A stretch of 64,000 bases of DNA from Ridgeia piscesae (lineage: Eukaryota; Annelida; Polychaeta; Sabellida; Siboglinidae). The position numbers and the translations under genes are program-made. Positions 12,400 to 25,180 of the stretch are shown here, piece by piece; positions within the stretch are counted from its first letter, which is position 1; every line of letters starts with the position of its first letter. The DNA lies in NCBI GenBank assembly GCA_025642075.2, contig JAODUO010001374.1:18501-82500 (forward strand), given 5' to 3'. The notes under the pieces were generated by a model that was given only the letters and a program-made list of their open reading frames with translations, was not told the DNA's origin and ran no database searches.

Positions 12400-13295
12400 T
12401 CAACAGAATGGCATGCGCTTAATCGAGGGCTGAAAATGCGTGTCTGTGCAAACACCTTTCTCCCCAAACATTCGCATCGCGTGAGTAACCACCGACACTT
12501 TCAGCGGAGATGACTAATTTTCCTTCTCGCATGGAACCAATACCAATAAAGATCGCAAGAATGTGATGGTGTTGATGACCATACGTCTCTGTGATCACGC
12601 GGCTACTCTGTGTTTGTTATCACGCATAAGATACACACATTGTGTGTAATTAATGAAACATTTAGTAACATGTATTTGAATCATAGCAATTTCAGATTGT
12701 GTTTATTATTAAAAGAAGTCATCACACATTTAATACGAACGAAAACACAACACTTAGGCCATTTAAATTGTTTACTGTAGTACACTTTCTGCACGCCTCG
12801 AATTTGCGACTACGTGTGTGAGTTCACACTATTATTTACTGTATTGCGTACGATGTCGTTTTCTCAATAGCACATGTTATAGACATGTCACGTTTATATA
12901 TACGACACCCATTACCGGAATATAACCTCACGTTCGCATTATATAACCACAGTTGACTGCGGAGGCTATTACAGTAACATATCTAAGTGTCCTATTGTGT
13001 ATAGGTGAAATGTGTCCTTCAGGGAGCTGACCGACTGAGCATGGGCATGTCAACGTAACTGTATTCTTTGGGTAACTGAAATGCGCTAAGACGCTATATA
13101 AATATGTGTACAAGATCGTAACTAAACATAATATATGTGGAAACATAAACTATACGGTCTACTCCAGGTCACGAACAACGATGGAAGGCTGTTAAACAAT
13201 TGTCAAGGACAAAAACGATGATGGACAGAACACTACACATAACAGAAGTGCCACTAAATTGACTTATTACGGAACATTCATGAAATGTCTAGCAT
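12400..13295. other. Intergenic, no gene seen
   Basis: No supportable coding region, RNA gene or named repeat. Confidence 0.5.
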
Positions 13296-13300
13296 GTGGA

Positions 13301-13302
13301 AT

Positions 13303-13377
<75 letters not shown>

Positions 13378-13550
13378 GTGTGTGTGTGTGTTGTGTGTGT
13401 GTGTGTGTGTGCGTCGTGCGTGCGTGCGTGTATGTATGCGTGTGTTTATGTGTGTATGTGTATGTATGTGTGTACACATGTATGCATGTGCGTGTGTGCA
13501 TGTGTGCGTGTGACCGTGTGTGCATGTGTTCATATGCGTGTATGCCTTGA
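13301..13550. repeat. (GT)n microsatellite with degenerate tail
   Basis: Pure GT for about 75 bp, then interrupted GT, GTGC and GTAT words. Reading frames over it are artefacts. Confidence 0.95.
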
Positions 13551-13559
13551 TTTGTAGCA

Positions 13560-16330
13560 TAGGTCAGGCTGAGTGGTAATAAATCTTGTTTTGCTTCCAA
13601 ACGCAACAACCATTTTAATGTAGAAAGGTGTTATTTTATTTGCAACGACTTAATTCACATCGCCTCGTTCATACTGGCAAACAAACAGCGTGCTATGTTT
13701 GCATTGCAATGGAAGTACGTAACAAACAACTTGTCAGAATAGCTCGGGTGGGTGGGCGGTGGATGGATATAGTTTCTTTCACTCTTGGAAACACAAGGGG
13801 CTACTTACCACACGGGGGCTCATTGCCCCACCCTACCCGATGTCATAGTTCGTCATATAACATTTATATTTTAATACTGTTATCACACGACACGCATGGA
13901 TGTCATAAAACAGTTGTTTGAGGTAATCAAGCTTAGTTATAGCTTAGTTATTATTAGTTATTAGTGCACATAAAATATAGAGATGGAGAGATAGATAAAG
14001 AGAGAGGAGGGGGGGAGAGAGAGGTGGTGGTCCGACAGGGGTTGAATGTTGGGTGGCCAGCTTGCAGATTCCTGCCATTGTTTATTCGCCGCTTCAGCTG
14101 TCGGGTATTTTAACCTGATATAATTTTTATGTAACCTAAATGACTGGTTGATTGCTGACGATGTTTTTACACCATTCGATGTACCATTTCGTAAAATACT
14201 CAAACTGAAAAACAAAGAAGTTGCGTACCCTTTGTTTCTAACTGTGGTGCAATCAATGTAGGGGTAGGTAGCAGGCTAATATATTACAATAGACACGAGC
14301 AAATCTATTGACGTCTCCTAAAATGCACCGCGCCAAACTTGATAAAAGTTTTAACCCCATAACCATAGATATAAAACAGTCTATTTAGTTCATTACGTCA
14401 ATTCAGGGTCGTTCATGAAGTAGGTAACACCCCAGGTTGGGGCTATCTGAGTACATTACGTGGCGTTGGCAGGTCAAGGTGAACGCTAAACCAGAGCGTT
14501 CTAATTCACAAAAGGCTAATTACCTTATAATGTTATTCACAGTAAATGGATTCTACAGGGAAAAAAACATACTGCCCATGAGATGGGTACTGAGTTGTGG
14601 CCTGATTTACAGATGTGCATGTTGACACACACTGTGGCCAAATTGTCAACACGTGTCAAATCTCTGTCAAGTCAAACTGGACTACAATAACAGAAAGTGT
14701 GTTGCTATCAGACTGCATTAATTGCTATGGCTGTTTTGGTGCATAGTCCAACTGAATACTCGATATTCACAGTAGGCCTAACTACGGGATATAAATAAAA
14801 CGACTGGTGTTTGCCAACGATATGGTCGACAATCCACACGGAACGGTCAAATGTGGAATAAGCTTGGCACTAGCTTACATACGTCCCTAGGGAAATATAT
14901 AACGGGTATTAGACTACTCGGTTCAGTCGCCTATTAGAATATGTACAGTTGCCAGTTACGACCGGCTAAACCAGTATTTCCCCGTAGGCTATCACGAACG
15001 CGAAATCACACCGAAGTTATACCCTCTGACGTTTATAGCGCCGATGTTTCCGTGTTATTCCACAGAGTAAGCAGTAAACACCACGTACAACATTTGAAAT
15101 AACTACTCGCGTGTCTAATGCCAGTTTATAAACGAGAAGCGAGTGATCCCAGGAAGCGAGTGACCACAGAAAGGGGACAGAGCTACTCGGCACCCCAGAG
15201 GAGATAACTTTTGATTGCCCCAAAGCTAATATTTATCTAGATTACACTTATATAGGGTGTTACGAAGTAATTCGGCATTACGAGCAAGTGTTATGTTTAC
15301 CTATTACCTGTTACATATTACGTAAGTGTTATGGTCTATCTGCCTGTCAGCGTATGCGTGCGTGCGTGTTCTTTGTGCATGTGCATCTATTTGTATATAT
15401 ATATATATATATAGACACGCACGCACTTCATCAACAGCAACTTTCAAACTGTTTATTTACACGCATTTGGCGGAATGTTTATTTATATAATAGGGTTGTG
15501 GATGAATCAATAAGGAATTCTGTTCAAAATGAGCCGTGCAGATACTGAATAGTATGATGCTTGACGGGGTTGAAGGAATGAAGCTGTCATCGACCGCCCA
15601 ACATAAACAATACATTTGTTCCTTTATTCATCGGGCTCCTTATCCTTCTCATTCTTTTGAAATGCCACATAACTGATCCCTGTACTTATAGACTTCTGAT
15701 TATTGTTGTGACATCCCTCTACACAATAATGTTTTCATCCCATTATTAAAACCATTTGAAACAAACAACGTTTACGCCACGATAACGCGGTCATACACAT
15801 TGTATATGCCTCCCGGTGAGGGCGCTGCAGCGCGATGGACATCATCAAGAACTTCTAGAACTGCGCCAAAAGGAACGGGTCAGCTACAAAAATGTCTTAA
15901 GAATGCCACCTCACTTACTCGACAAACTGCTTACATCGCCACTCATACAAATGGAAAATACGCGGTAGAGAGCAGGAGCGTTTTTCGTAAGACAAAATGG
16001 CGATTTCTATCGGTAGCGGGAAATGAAATCATGCAGAAATTACATTTATTTACGGCGCCGTCTTTATAACTAAGCGATATGAAACGATGATGAACAATGA
16101 CTAAATATTTATAGGATAGAAAAAAAATTATCTTTCTAAAATGTTAGTTATTCGCCATGTTAGTAAAATATGAAAAGTAAATAATATTAAAATGAAATGT
16201 TGTGGATCGACTTGGCTTGAAAACTAAAAAAGGGATGCGGGCGTACCTTTATGTCGAGATCTGTCATATGATCGCGCCTTGCCTTCTTATTGGCCAAGAT
16301 ATCGCCAACAGTCGTGTTATGAGAGAAAAA
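13560..16330. other. Intergenic, no gene seen
   Basis: Several short open frames, none with domain features. A possible hairpin lies at about 13742-13841 (tcgggtgggtggg paired loosely with ccccaccctaccc). A short (TA)n tract sits near 15395. Confidence 0.5.
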
Positions 16331-16333
16331 CCC

Positions 16334-16516
16334 AGCACACACCAGCCGACTCGTCATAGGATATACGCCGACTCGTCACAGCTGACACCGGATACGTCCT
16401 TATCTAACGCCGACCGTCGGCCCAAATTTCCGCACACACCTACCGACTGCAGCCGGCCGACTGAGATTACGCCGACTAGTCGGTAGGTGTGTCCTGAAAA
16501 TCGGTAGGTGTGTGCT
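16334..16516. mobile_element. 183-bp MITE-like element
   Basis: Begins agcacacacc and ends ggtgtgtgct, a perfect 10-bp terminal inverted repeat that continues imperfectly (agccgac against ataccgat-type bases). The interior repeats ccgactcgtc, gccgaccgtcggc and cgactagtcgg, all near-palindromic. No coding capacity. No clear target-site duplication is visible. Confidence 0.6.
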
Positions 16517-16697
16517 TAGCATAAAATTAGATACTACAAGGATAGCGAAACATTATGTTACAATGTTAACAGGTTACACATAATATACCCATGTGGGTGA
16601 TAATAATATGTTCTTTCCCTTGGCATAGACGCTAGTTGCAAAGGACCAACAAATAGTAATGTTTCTTTTCTACCAGCAATGTAATTTGTCAAACCCT

Positions 16698-17488
16698 GAC
16701 ACGCCGACACATCGACACACCGATAACCGACACACCGACTCACCGACTCACCGACACACCGACACACCGACACACCGACACACCGACACACCGACACACC
16801 GACACACCGACACACCGACACACCGACACACCGACACACCGACACACCGACACACCGACACACCGACACACCGACACACCGACACACCGACACCACACCG
16901 ACACACCGACACACCGACACACCGACACACCGACACACCGACACACCGACACACCGACACACCGACACACCGACACACCGACACACCGACACACCGACAC
17001 ACCGACACACCGACACACCGACACACCGACACACCGACACACCGACACACCGACACACCGACACACCGACACACCGACACACCGACACACCGACACACCG
17101 ACACACCGACACACCGACACACCGACACACCGACACACCGACACACCGACACACCGACACACCGACACACCGACACACCGACACACCGACACACCGACAC
17201 ACCGACACACCGACACACCGACCACCACACACGACACACCGACACACCGACACACCGACACACCGACACACCGACACACCGACACACCGACACACCGACA
17301 CACCGACACACCGACACACCGACACACCGACACACCGACACACCGACACACCGACACACCGACACACCGACACACCGACACACCGACACACCGACACACC
17401 GACACACCGACACACCGACACACCGACACACCGACACACCGACACACCGACACACCGACACACCGACACACCGACACACCGACACATC
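16698..17488. repeat. 8-bp satellite (ACACACCG)n, about 98 copies
   Basis: About 790 bp of an almost perfect octamer, broken only by a few changes (accacaccg near 16890, accaccacacacg near 17220). All reading frames stay open because the octamer contains no stop in any frame, so the long open frames are not genes. Confidence 0.95.
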
Positions 17489-17744
17489 GTGGTATTAATG
17501 AGCCGTCATTCGCATCTGCTAGCAGTAATGATACTGACGAATCGTTAGGTACTAGATCCAACCATAACTTGTCTCGGCGCAAACAATAGATCTCTTGCAA
17601 TAACAAAGCGACAGCGAGTCGGTCGTGAAAGTCGTCTGGTAACCTGACGGACTGCGATTGTTTGGGAAACAGGTGTTACATTTGTATTGCCCAATCGCTT
17701 GTCTGAGCATCTACAATGGCTTCTCTGACGCAGTCGAGTGTCGA

Positions 17745-18095
17745 CGACACTATAAATACAGGCTCGTGAGAGGACCGAGGCATCAGTTACTTAGCAGCCT
17801 CGTAGACGGTGTTTTCCCCGTCTTCGTGGCTGTTAAATAACTGAACACACTGTTCGTCGCAGCCGCTTGTTTGTATCTCGTGGCCGAGATGGCAGGAACA
17901 CAGATCGGGGCGTTCTATTTGAAGAGGCCAACGATATTGAGCCTACATGAGAGTGGGCCAGAACCAAAGATCGGGGCGTTCTATATTGAGGAGCCAATCA
18001 CACTGAGTCGAGAGGAGAGCAAGAAGTGCGAGTATAAAATAGTATCTAAATTTGCAATGAAGACTTACCGCTTAATAACAAGATGCATCTCGTGA
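17745..18095 (+). CDS. Possible short gene with TATA-like upstream box
   Basis: Speculative. A ctataaataca box at about 17750 precedes an open frame that can start MAGTQIGAFYLKRPTIL at about 17889 and ends in a stop at 18095. The peptide contains two 22-residue repeats (IGAFYLKRPTILS and IGAFYIEEPITLS) whose DNA copies begin 66 bp apart, so the duplication keeps frame. No family is recognised. The start depends on treating the box as a promoter. It could be a first exon or a non-coding duplication. Confidence 0.2.
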
Positions 18096-18210
18096 TCAAG
18101 ATCATTATGGTATATTTCTACGAAACGGGCTTTGAAAGAATATTGGATATGTTCAGGGAGAGTTTCGAAGTTAAACCTCTTCTTCTTTCTGCATCGTGTA
18201 AGTGCATAAT

Positions 18211-19896
18211 CAAATTCTGGACGTTTTGTTACTGTACGCAATGAGGATGACGTTTTGTTACTGTACGCAATGAGGATGACGTTTTGTTACTGTACGCAAT
18301 GAGGATGACGTTTTGTTACTGTACGCAATGAGGATGACGTTTTGTTACTGTACGCAATGAGGATGACGTTTTGTTATTGTACGCAATGAGGATGACGTTT
18401 TGTTACTGTACGCAATAAGGATGACGTTTTGTTACTGTACGCAATGAGGATGACGTTTTGTTATTGTACGCAATGAGGATGACGTTTTGTTACTGTACGC
18501 AATGAGGATGACGTTTTGTTACTGTACGCAATAAGGATGACGTTTTGTTATTGTACGCAATGAGGATGACGTTTTGTTACTGTACGCAATGAGGATGACG
18601 TTTTGTTACTGTACGCAATATGGATGACGTTTTGTTATTGTACGCAATAAGGATGACGTTTTGTTACTGTACGCAATAAGGATCACGTTTTGTTACTGTA
18701 CGCAATGAGGATGACGTTTTGTTACTGTACGCAATAAGGATCACGTTTTGTTACTGTACGCAATGAGGATGACGTTTTGTTATTGTACGCAATAAGGATC
18801 ACGTTTTGTTACTGTACGCAATGAGGATGACGTTTTGTTACTGTACGCAATAAGGATGACGTTTTGTTACTGTACGCAATGAGGATGACGTTTTGTTACT
18901 GTACGCAATGAGGATCACGTTTTGTTACTGTACGCAATGAGGATGACGTTTTTTTTCATGGTACTTTTTCTGTACGCAATGAGGATGACGTTTTGTTACT
19001 GTACGCAATGAGGATGACGTTTTGTTACTGTACGCAATAAGGATGACGTTTTGTTACTGTACGCAATGAGGATGACGTTTTGTTACTGTACGCAATAAGG
19101 ATGACGTTTTGTTACTGTACGCAATGAGGATCACGTTTTGTTACTATACGCAATGAGGATCACGTTTTGTTACTGTACGCAATGAGGATGACGTTTTGTT
19201 ATTGTACGCAATAAGGATGACGTTTTGTTACTGTACGCAATGAGGATGACGTTTTGTTACTGTACGCAATGAGGATGACGTTTTGTTATTGTACGCAATG
19301 AGGATGACGTTTTGTTACTATACGCAATGAGGATGACGTTTTGTTACTGTACGCAATGAGGATCACGTTTTGTTACTGTACGCAATGAGGATGACGTTTT
19401 GTTACTGTACGCAATGAGGATGACGTTCTGTTACTGTACGCAATGAGGATGACGTTTTGTTACTGTACGCAATGAGGATGACGTTTTGTTACTGTACGCA
19501 ATGAGGATGACGTTTTGTTATTGTACGCAATGAGGATCACGTTTTGTTACTATACGCAATGAGGATCACGTTTTGTTACTGTACGCAATGAGGATGACGT
19601 TCTGTTACTGTACGCAATGAGGATGACGTTTTGTTACTGTACGCAATGAGGATGACGTTTTGTTACTGTACGCAATGAGGATGACGTTTTGTTATTGTAC
19701 GCAATGAGGATCACGTTTTGTTACTATACGCAATGAGGATCACGTTTTGTTACTATACGCAATGAGGATGACGTTTTGTTACTGTACGCAATGAGGATGA
19801 CGTTTTGTTACTGTACGCAATGAGGATGACGTTCTGTTACTGTACGCAATGAGGATGACGTTTTGTTATTGTACGCAATGAGGATCACGTTTTGTG
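18211..19896. repeat. 29-bp minisatellite, about 58 copies
   Basis: The unit is gatgacgttttgttactgta followed by cgcaatgag. Copies differ mainly at four recurrent two-state positions: gatGacg/gatCacg, aatGagg/aatAagg, ttaCtg/ttaTtg and actG/actA. One copy near 18950 carries a local insertion (ttttttcatggtac). There is no unique sequence between units, which excludes a CRISPR-like layout. Confidence 0.95.
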
Positions 19897-20254
19897 GAGA
19901 TTATTATTTCACTCGAATTCTAAACCAAAATGTACAAATTACCTAATATAATCGTATTAAATTTGATAAATTGAATGACTACGACATGCAATCCAGATAG
20001 CATAACTGTTTCAATACACCACAGATAATAACAAATTGTACGCGTATTTATATGAAAACATGCGGGTTTATTACATGTCAAGACGGCGTATGCAAAGCAA
20101 TGCCCACATATGGGATAGCTGCGATGTCGTCACTGATCACTTTAGTACCTCTACACAGAGGAGAGCGTAACGTTGATAATCTCGCAGCTATGCTGGCACT
20201 AAGGGTGATCATTGCCCCTCGACCTCACTGCTTCTTTTACGTCCCAAATTGAGA

Positions 20255-20410
20255 CGGGACCGATATTAGCGTGATTCTCCGATTCACAGTCCCCAATGTT
20301 GAGAGCCAGGTTTTGACACCAAATATACCAGGTCTGCCGTGATGGGTTATTGGACCCGGACCGCCCGCGTCCCAGGTAGATGTGCTAACCACTAAACTAT
20401 CAGCGCTTCT
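20255..20410 (-). repeat. tRNA-derived SINE
   Basis: The minus strand from about 20408 reads gcgctgatagtttagtggtt then agcacatctacctggga, a tRNA-like head whose tagtttagtgg fits the RNA polymerase III A box. About 45 bases on, a diverged B-box-like gggtccaat occurs. The following body carries no further tRNA features. A stand-alone tRNA gene is unlikely because the arms downstream of the A box do not pair convincingly. Confidence 0.5.
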
Positions 20411-20526
20411 CATACACTATCCGCGCCTGGTTCACGCAGAAATGTTTCAGTTAGTGTACTTTGGCAGGGGAATTAAGATGCCAGGCCGTGTATTGTCCGC
20501 ACTTGGTACGCCCTAGTTATGGCGGT

Positions 20527-20894
20527 GTGGTGATCCCAGATTCGACCAGTCCAGGATTCGTACGAATCTGGGACCACGACGGTGGCGGTCCAAGATTCGT
20601 ACCGGGCCAGGATTCACCTTTGTTGCTAACGTAGTTTCCGTTAGTAATACATCAAGTATTGAAATAATATTGTTATCACGCACATCTTAAATAAAAATGG
20701 ATTAACTATGTGATCATTTTTCACTCACTCGAACATGTTGTGTTATTTAGTCGAATCTCGGCCCGGGCATGACGTATGCCGTTGCCACTACGTCAGAGCG
20801 CGTCAGAACAGATAAAATTGATCATTGCGCATGCGCGCGCATGCGCGATATGCGTTTAGACGAATCCTGGACTGGTCGAATCTGGGACCACCAC
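20527..20894. mobile_element. 368-bp MITE with 35-bp inverted repeats
   Basis: The left end gtggtgatcccagattcgac plus cagtccaggattcgt (20527-20561) is the near-perfect inverse of 20860-20894, with about one mismatch. The interior carries more copies of the words gattcgtac, gaatctggga and ccaggattc. No coding capacity. Confidence 0.75.
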
Positions 20895-21439
20895 AGGGGC
20901 ACTTTGGTAGAACCCGCAACGTTCCACTGGATGTCATTGCGTGTCGCAATCGACGTATTCCACGAGCCAGAGATGACCTTCGCCTCGTCTCAGAAGCAGC
21001 ATTCCTGCTGCCTTGATGCCCGTGAGTGTCTGCGACCGGGCGATAAGCGCAGAGTCTGGTGCAGTCCGGTTGGCATAAGTGGGCGCTAAGAGCAGTCGAT
21101 GTTCACTAGCTTAGACTTGACCCGGTCATCTCTATCGATGGTTGGTTTCAATACACCACAGATCACAGACCGGAGCGTTGAAGAGCCGGTTCCGTATGAG
21201 ACCGTAATTCACCACCAGATATCAAGGTACTCGCAAACCAGTTTAGTGTACACTGCTTTGGTACGCCTACGTGGAATCATCTTGTTCATCTGGGGTGAAT
21301 TGCATCACGGGAGTGAGATAGTATTACCGGGAATTGCTGGCGAAGTCTGACACCATCGTGTGTGTTTCGGGTCACAGTCAGGTTGACAGTTGTTACACAG
21401 AAACATTACGTTATGTTGCCAGTCGTACCGTTATCCTAG

Positions 21440-21690
21440 TACACACTCACACACATGTACACTTACATACGCACGCGTAGAACACATGCACTGACAAGTA
21501 GTAACGCTCGCACATACACGCACGTACGTACAGGCACACACACATACACGCATACAAATGCACACTTGCACACACACGCACACACGCAGGCACGCACGTA
21601 CACGCACGCACACATCACGCACGCACACGCACGCACGCGCGCACACACACACGCACACGCACACACACGCACGCACGCACACAGTATGTA
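21440..21690. repeat. CA/CGCA-rich microsatellite in unit 0
   Basis: Degenerate cacacg, cacgcacg and tacacg words. The same tract recurs at about 31965-32165 and 39285-39475 in the other units and, more diverged, at 46250-46485. Confidence 0.9.
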
Positions 21691-22110
21691 GTAACCAATC
21701 ACATAGACCGATGTCGTCTCAGTAAACACATACTCCAACACACTTGATTGATTTGTTTATTGATTCATGCGTGACGTAGCTCGTTCGTCGTCCGTGTCTT
21801 CCCCTGGAAGTTGTCCTGTTTCTTGCGGTGACTCGGGCACGGAGCGGAGTGATTCAGGCTGTCCCGCCCATTGCCAGCAGGCCGACCACCAACAGCCAGC
21901 ATCCGAGTACTTGGTTCGACCTGAACGGACAACGCAAAACACACAACTGAGGATCTGGTCTGACCTGCAAATACGCTTGTGCGTAAATTTGTGTACAGGA
22001 CTATGTATGTGTAACACCCGGTGGATCCAGTGATAGAGCGAATACACTGTGCATAGACTCCACATTCGGTGTCTGTCACACTCTGGCCGCAGTGAACGCG
22101 ATCCAATGGG

Positions 22111-22111
<1 letters not shown>

Positions 22112-22160
<49 letters not shown>

Positions 22161-22400
22161 AGAGGAGGGAGGAGGAAGAGGGAAGGAGGGAGAGAGGGAG
22201 GTAGAGATATGTAGGGAGGGAGCGGCGAGGCAATGGGAGAGAGAGAAAGAGGGAGAGGGAGGGGAGGAGGGAGAGGGAGAGGGAGAGGGAGAGGGAGAGG
22301 GAGAGGGAGAGGGAGAGGGAGAGGAGGAGAGGAGAGAGAGGAGAGGAGGAGCGAGAGCGAGAGCGAGAGCGAGAGCGAGAGCGAGGGCGAGAGAGACCAC
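22112..22400. repeat. GA-rich tract in unit 0
   Basis: (GA)n followed by (GGGAGA)n and (GAGAGC)n. It corresponds to purine tracts at about 32585-32800, 36755-36880 and 39935-40180 in the other units. Confidence 0.9.
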
Positions 22401-22528
22401 CACTCAAGCAGTCGACGACAGGTTACGCATTGACCCCGGGTGTGGGATTAGTTAACAATAGACTTAATACTTGACCACATCCACTAGTCGATCAATGAAT
22501 CCTTATAGACACTTAAGGGTTTTGTAAA

Positions 22529-22709
<181 letters not shown>

Positions 22710-24809
22710 CCAGCAAACATACAAGTATTGGGCCAATGCTGGCGTTATACTGGCGAGTACCGTTTGTACCGGCAACGGTACAAACGGTACTGAACCAGTA
22801 CACTGGACACACCGTGATAAAAGTCAATGTATTTGCCTGTATCGGCCCAGCATTGGCCCGATTGTATCGACCCAGCATTGGCCCGATACCAGCCAGTTTC
22901 AACATTGTTCCGCAAGATGTCGCTTGGGTAGTTTTTCATGGCGCCACCTAGGGAACGCAATTTTACGGCCAAATTGAGAGGTTTGAGTTCGACGCGCAGA
23001 CGCCATTTTTGTGAAAGATTTGGAAGTGGGTTTTGTGCACGTAAGTTGCAATGATTAATAAAATCATGTAGTTTTCATTGTGATATGATGCTTAATTGTG
23101 AATGCAAATAATTGTACAGTTGTGCCTAACACATTTAAATCGTAAAGCAATGTATCAGTATTATTAAAAGTAGAACGGCTTATAATTAATCGGTGGTAGG
23201 CAAACAAACTTAGCATGACATAAGAGATAAGTAGTTTTTAGTGAAATACAATATGAATATTTGTAACACGTACGGTAATGACGTACGTCTTCACCGCGTC
23301 AAAAAATTCGAAAGCACCCACATATTTCTATATCACCATATTATGTTTCTTCTTCATGAAGAGAGACAACCAAAATATTTTATACCAAGAATAATCTATA
23401 ACCAATTATAACCTAATCAACTGTTTATTTAAAAAATCAATAAATGTAATGTGTATTTTATTTATTATCATATTGTCATAATTACATTATAATTCCATAC
23501 ATAATGTAAATTAGAAATCATCATATTATAGTACTTATTGTTTATGTTTTAATGTTCATGCAAGGCAGCCAATATGGATCCTCAACCTATGTTCTGGGGA
23601 AAAGAAATATTTAAAACTAAAACTGGAAAAAAAACCGGACAATGTTCCTGTCCTGATTCTGAAATATATTGACAAAAATGCCTAATACAACGGACAAACT
23701 GAAGAGTATGGCAAAATCCACACTAGCATGTGGTGTCACTATTTGTAAACAATGGTATTGCCGAATCAGATTGCTGGAATGTGGTAACGTGTCCTCCACT
23801 CATCAAACCAGCCTCCAATTTTGAGTAGAATGCATGCATCAAAATCATCAATCATCGATGTATCCAAACTATAATTATCACTTACCTTAGTAAATATCAA
23901 TTCTCTCAACTTTAACACTATCGATAACCCCCAGTATTTTGTAGCAAAGTGAAAAATAACAGTATAAAGTCATGTTACTTTCACCAAACAATCCACTTTC
24001 CAGAGCCTATGTGTACTTTTGTGCGCAAAAAAACATGATGAGAGCATCGATAAATTTCCTTCAAATTCAGCACACACATCGTAAATAGACTGAATATATT
24101 ATAGGTTTCACAAATAATTTTGCATACATTCAATGTGATCATTGATGGTTTTATTCAACTTTCTTGGTAAAAAAAAGGCAACAATTTCCGCATGCAAAAT
24201 TCACAAACTTATCGGTTGCCGATTCACAAAATAAAACTGCGAGGCTGCAGAGGAAGATGTGAACTAGCTCATCAAAACAAACGCACATAGCCTTCTTAGA
24301 AAACAAAGCAACACAACTCTGCGCAAGGTACAGTATATTGACCAATCTCCGCCAGTGGTGGTAGTCATATCAAGCACGCGATCCGCAGACCGAGGCCGCG
24401 GCGATAAGCCAGTTGACCGGGTATTCACACATAGCTATAATCTTTGGTGATTGATGTGAACAATTAAGTGCTGGATCCAATGACTCATGCAATGACTCAG
24501 TCACTTCATTGCTTGTGAATATAACAAATTGGTACGGACCACATCTCTCAAATTTCTGAATGCACTGGCGTCGATCGGTGGGACATATGAGGGGGATCAC
24601 GCGTCCTCAACCTTTTCAATTAAAAACAAAAGTTTTTGGTCATATAGCGCGAGCTAGACTGATCCCTCTCCTAAAAGCCCCTATGACTATATAATCATAT
24701 ACATGACATAAGTAGATTAACCTGCATTCTAAGTTTGACCTAGATTTAACATACATAATGGTATTAATTACAGTCAGCAATATCCTTTAAAGAAAAGTTT
24801 GTAGCTTCA

Positions 24810-25180
24810 TTATAGGTAATGACTAATGTGATTTAAGTCCAAGCAATAAGCATTGAAGTTCATAATTTCTCTGTGAAAGTCCATTGGGACCTCTCCAACA
24901 ATTCCCAAGATCATACTGCAATGTTCTTCAAGTGTATTCACCGTTATTGCATATAAATTCAAGTTGACCAACAAATATGAAGCGTCTGTGATGCCAGACA
25001 CTTCTCTCGAGATCAAAGAGTGTTGTCAGTTCTAGAGAAGTTAACCCATGTGAGCATTGCCATCCTTGACATTCACACAGGTTTCACTATAGGTAATGTG
25101 CATAAGTCCATGCGATATGCATTGAAGTTCACAATTTCTCTGTGATATTCCATGGGGAACTCTCCAAGTTGCTGATGAGC
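24810..25180. repeat. Pair of direct repeats about 270 bp apart
   Basis: The phrase ataggtaatg...gcattgaagttca(t/c)aatttctctgtga...ccat(t/g)ggga(c/a)ctctcca occurs at 24812-24905 and again at 25085-25175, with roughly 15 percent mismatch by eye. Confidence 0.7.

Noticed and set aside
16558..17606. Open frames of 245-309 codons on both strands
   Set aside because: They run through the (ACACACCG)n array, whose octamer has no stop in any frame. Peptides are pure repeat (VGVSVCRC, THRHTDTP).
18211..19896. CRISPR-like regular repeat
   Set aside because: Units are contiguous with no unique spacers, and the genome is animal. It is a minisatellite.
20330..20410. Functional tRNA gene
   Set aside because: The A box is good, but the B box is diverged and the stems do not pair well, so a tRNA-derived SINE is more likely.
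21757..22407. Two minus-strand frames of over 210 codons
   Set aside because: Most of each is the GA-tract product (Ser/Leu/Arg repeats). The unique part is noted as a possible conserved flank block only.
23617..24600. Short minus-strand ORFs as genes
   Set aside because: 60-76 codons in AT-rich DNA, no motifs, no splice context that links them.
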